From contig JAAMXP010000530.1 of NCBI GenBank assembly GCA_019693395.1, positions 2,735 through 49,250 on the forward strand: a stretch of 46,516 nt of DNA, written 5' to 3'. This stretch comes from Ettlia oleoabundans. Lineage: Eukaryota > Chlorophyta > Chlorophyceae > Chlamydomonadales. Under the pieces are notes generated by a model. It had not been told where the DNA came from, ran no database searches, and worked only from the letters and a program-made list of their open reading frames with translations. Shown piece by piece: positions 44,745-46,516 of the stretch (positions are counted from its first letter, which is position 1; every line of letters begins with the position of its first letter). The translations under genes were made by a program, and so were the position numbers.

Positions 44745-46501
44745 ATGGGACGCACACTGATCTGCGCCGTGGACGACTCCCATACTTCGCAGGCAGCAGG
44801 GACGTGGGTGGCGGTGAACCTTGCCCGACCCGGCGACGCGTTGCACTACGTCAGCGTGGCCCTGCCGCTTGCCTACACAATGTCACCTGCGGCGCCGATT
44901 GCCACTGGTGGAGCGGTGAGCATCGGCAACACTGCCGTGCGATACCAACACCCTGCCTGCCTCAAGTATTGCCCCTTTTGGCTTACCGCCAGCACTCCCA
45001 CCAAAGAACAAGCTTGTGTGCTCAATATTTTGTGTGCCGCCCCCTTGATTGCCACACAAGTGTGACTAGTAGTCGGTTCAGGTGGCAGCCCTGTCACTCA
45101 ACTGGGAGCTTCAGCGCAAGGAGGAAGAGGAGCGATGCCGCCACCTACTGCACAAAGTATTGCAACCAGGGTTGTTGTTAGCAGATGCGTTGTAACAAGA
45201 ATGTAGCAGTGATTTAAACCAAGCTAAGTGAGTGCTGCTGGCCACACAGCAGAAATAGCATCCCCAGCATGCACAGCCAGCCACAGCACGGACTCGCTTT
45301 GCCAGCCAGCTTCCGAAGACTGCTCCCACAACGCATGCAACCTTGGCTGCACCCACTGCGCGTGTTGCCTCTCTGCAGCTGGTGCACAGGCTGCCAGAGA
45401 GCGCACGAGAGAGCCTGGACATCCACATGCATGTGCTGCCTGCCGCTGGCGGCGCATCTGGTACGGAATGTGCAGGCCTGCGCCAGAAGCAGTTCTACCT
45501 AGACTTGCTCTTCTCTAGCGTTTGTCTTTTTGGTGTGAGCGAGTAGACCAAGCTTGCATCATTATGAGCAAGTGCATGGTCGGGGGTCCTCTTCAGCGGA
45601 GCAGTGCCACACCTGGACCTGCTTTTACTTAGGGGCCATGCCCGGCTCCTTTGTGCATGCTTGTGGCTCCCCTCACGCAGCACCAAATGCACACCCCGTC
45701 TGCCCTGCCACTTCCCTGCTGCTGCTATGTCGCAGGCGTGGCAGATTCTGTCGTGGCGTTTGCCAAGGGGAGATCCGCCGACCTGGTGGTTGTGGGCAGT
45801 CGAGGCATGGGCGCACTCAAGAGCACACTGATGTCGCTGGTTGGCCTGGGAAGCGTGTCAAGTGTGTGGTTCAAGCGCCAGCAGGTCCAATCAGCATTTC
45901 TGGTCGGCCGGTTGCCTGGCTGGTGGGGCCGGCTTGGTGGCAGAGGTTTTGCTTCTCAACTGCTCTTCTGCAACATTTACTAGGATAATTATCACATGAG
46001 ATCTATATCAGTGTTTGGGTTGAGAGACAATGATATGCTGTCAGCTGTGTGGCCCCCTGCATCCGGCCATTGCTGCCGGCTGTTTCATGATGCAGGCTAC
46101 CTTGTGCATCATCTGCACTGCCCGGTGGGCATCTGTCGTGGCAGGAAGGAGGATGTGGAGCCAAAGGTGAGGTCGCTGCTTTGGAGAAGTGCCTGGTGGA
46201 TAGTTGGGTGATCAGTGAGCGCTACGGTGCCACTGCTATCTTTAACTGCTGCCACCAGAGCCCAGCCTCAACATCAAGCCATGTCAAACAGGTACGCCTG
46301 TTACCTGTGGTTTGCTGTCGACTGATGTCAGCTGAAAGACAGAGGCATCCGTGCTACCCAAGTTTGGCCATGCACCACTACTGCAAATTCTAATCGCCTG
46401 CCTGCCTGCCTTCCCACCTTCTTTTTCCCGCTTTCTTGCAGGCCAAGCACAAGGTGATGGTGTCACTGGACGACTCAGAGGCCAGCAGGAAGGCATTGGA
46501 G
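44745..46501 (+). CDS. Universal stress protein (USP), tandem domains, 3'-partial
   Basis: USP domains are Rossmann-like folds, many of which bind ATP; plant members act in stress responses. Exons 44745-44915, 45082-45156, 45379-45460, 45736-45861, 46096-46166 and 46442-46501 encode 195 residues before the window ends. The first domain runs from MGRTLICAVDDSHTSQAA (strand 1 with the acidic pair). It continues through SADLVVVGSRGMGALKSTL and GLGSVSSYLVHHLHCPVGI, the nucleotide-loop region in its plant-type form with longer spacing than the bacterial GxxG-9x-GS motif. The last exon, AKHKVMVSLDDSEASRKALE, matches the start of a second USP domain and ends at a GTGCGC donor, so the gene continues past the right edge. 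The join between exons 4 and 5 is phase 1 (donor at 45862). Confidence 0.92.
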
Positions 46502-46516
46502 GTGCGCGGAGAGGGG

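Noticed and set aside
44282..45181. Plus-strand open frame of 299 codons over the CSA start and the USP first exons
   Set aside because: It crosses the CSA first exon in antisense and the USP gene in the wrong frame; the USP frame is fixed by its conserved motifs.
1..46516. CRISPR arrays, insertion sequences, operon-like or phage features
   Set aside because: The window is intron-rich nuclear DNA. The repeats found are microsatellites and short tandem duplications without spacers or transposase genes.

Overview
This is nuclear DNA of a green alga, most likely a trebouxiophyte or chlorophyte such as Chlorella or a relative. The genes are broken into many short exons by GT-AG introns with a strong TGCAG acceptor. 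A few introns are GC-AG. TGTAA, the green-algal polyadenylation signal, lies downstream of most stop codons. The gene set (plant-type importin alpha, plant-type universal stress protein, cytosolic uL13) is eukaryotic and of the plant lineage. All exon boundaries given here were worked out by hand from splice signals, reading phase and homology; none is backed by transcript data.

Layout, left to right: (1) 134-9680, minus strand, translation initiation factor eIF5B, 26 exons visible; the 3' part lies beyond the left edge. (2) 9909-14981, plus, RMI1, the OB-fold subunit of the BLM/RecQ-TOP3 dissolvasome, with a very long Gln-rich middle. (3) 15550-17312, plus, an unrecognised membrane protein whose 5' half is uncertain. 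(4) 18004-21132, minus, an unrecognised Ala-rich coiled-coil protein. (5) 21721-24110, plus, ribosomal protein uL13. (6) 25344-27620, minus, prohibitin-2. (7) 28.0-28.9 kb, a 44-residue single-helix protein and a doubtful minus-strand exon. (8) 29441-33945, minus, importin alpha. (9) 34844-39311, plus, mitochondrial NADPH:adrenodoxin-type oxidoreductase. (10) 41320-44507, minus, CSA/ERCC8, the WD40 substrate receptor of transcription-coupled repair. (11) 44745 to the right edge, plus, a universal stress protein with at least two tandem domains.

Most of these are housekeeping genes that do not form a pathway. Several neighbours are head to head with short shared promoters (eIF5B/RMI1, CSA/USP). 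Others are tail to tail (membrane protein/coiled coil, uL13/PHB2, oxidoreductase/CSA).

The most notable feature is inside eIF5B. Three consecutive exons (8669-7936) encode a complete EMAPII/Arc1p/PheT-type tRNA-binding OB fold, placed in the charged N-terminal region. They form a 378-nt cassette with phase-0 borders on both sides, as expected of an inserted or alternatively spliced module. The exons that follow carry a repeated unit: a Lys-rich stretch followed by a short LFAALGG-like motif.
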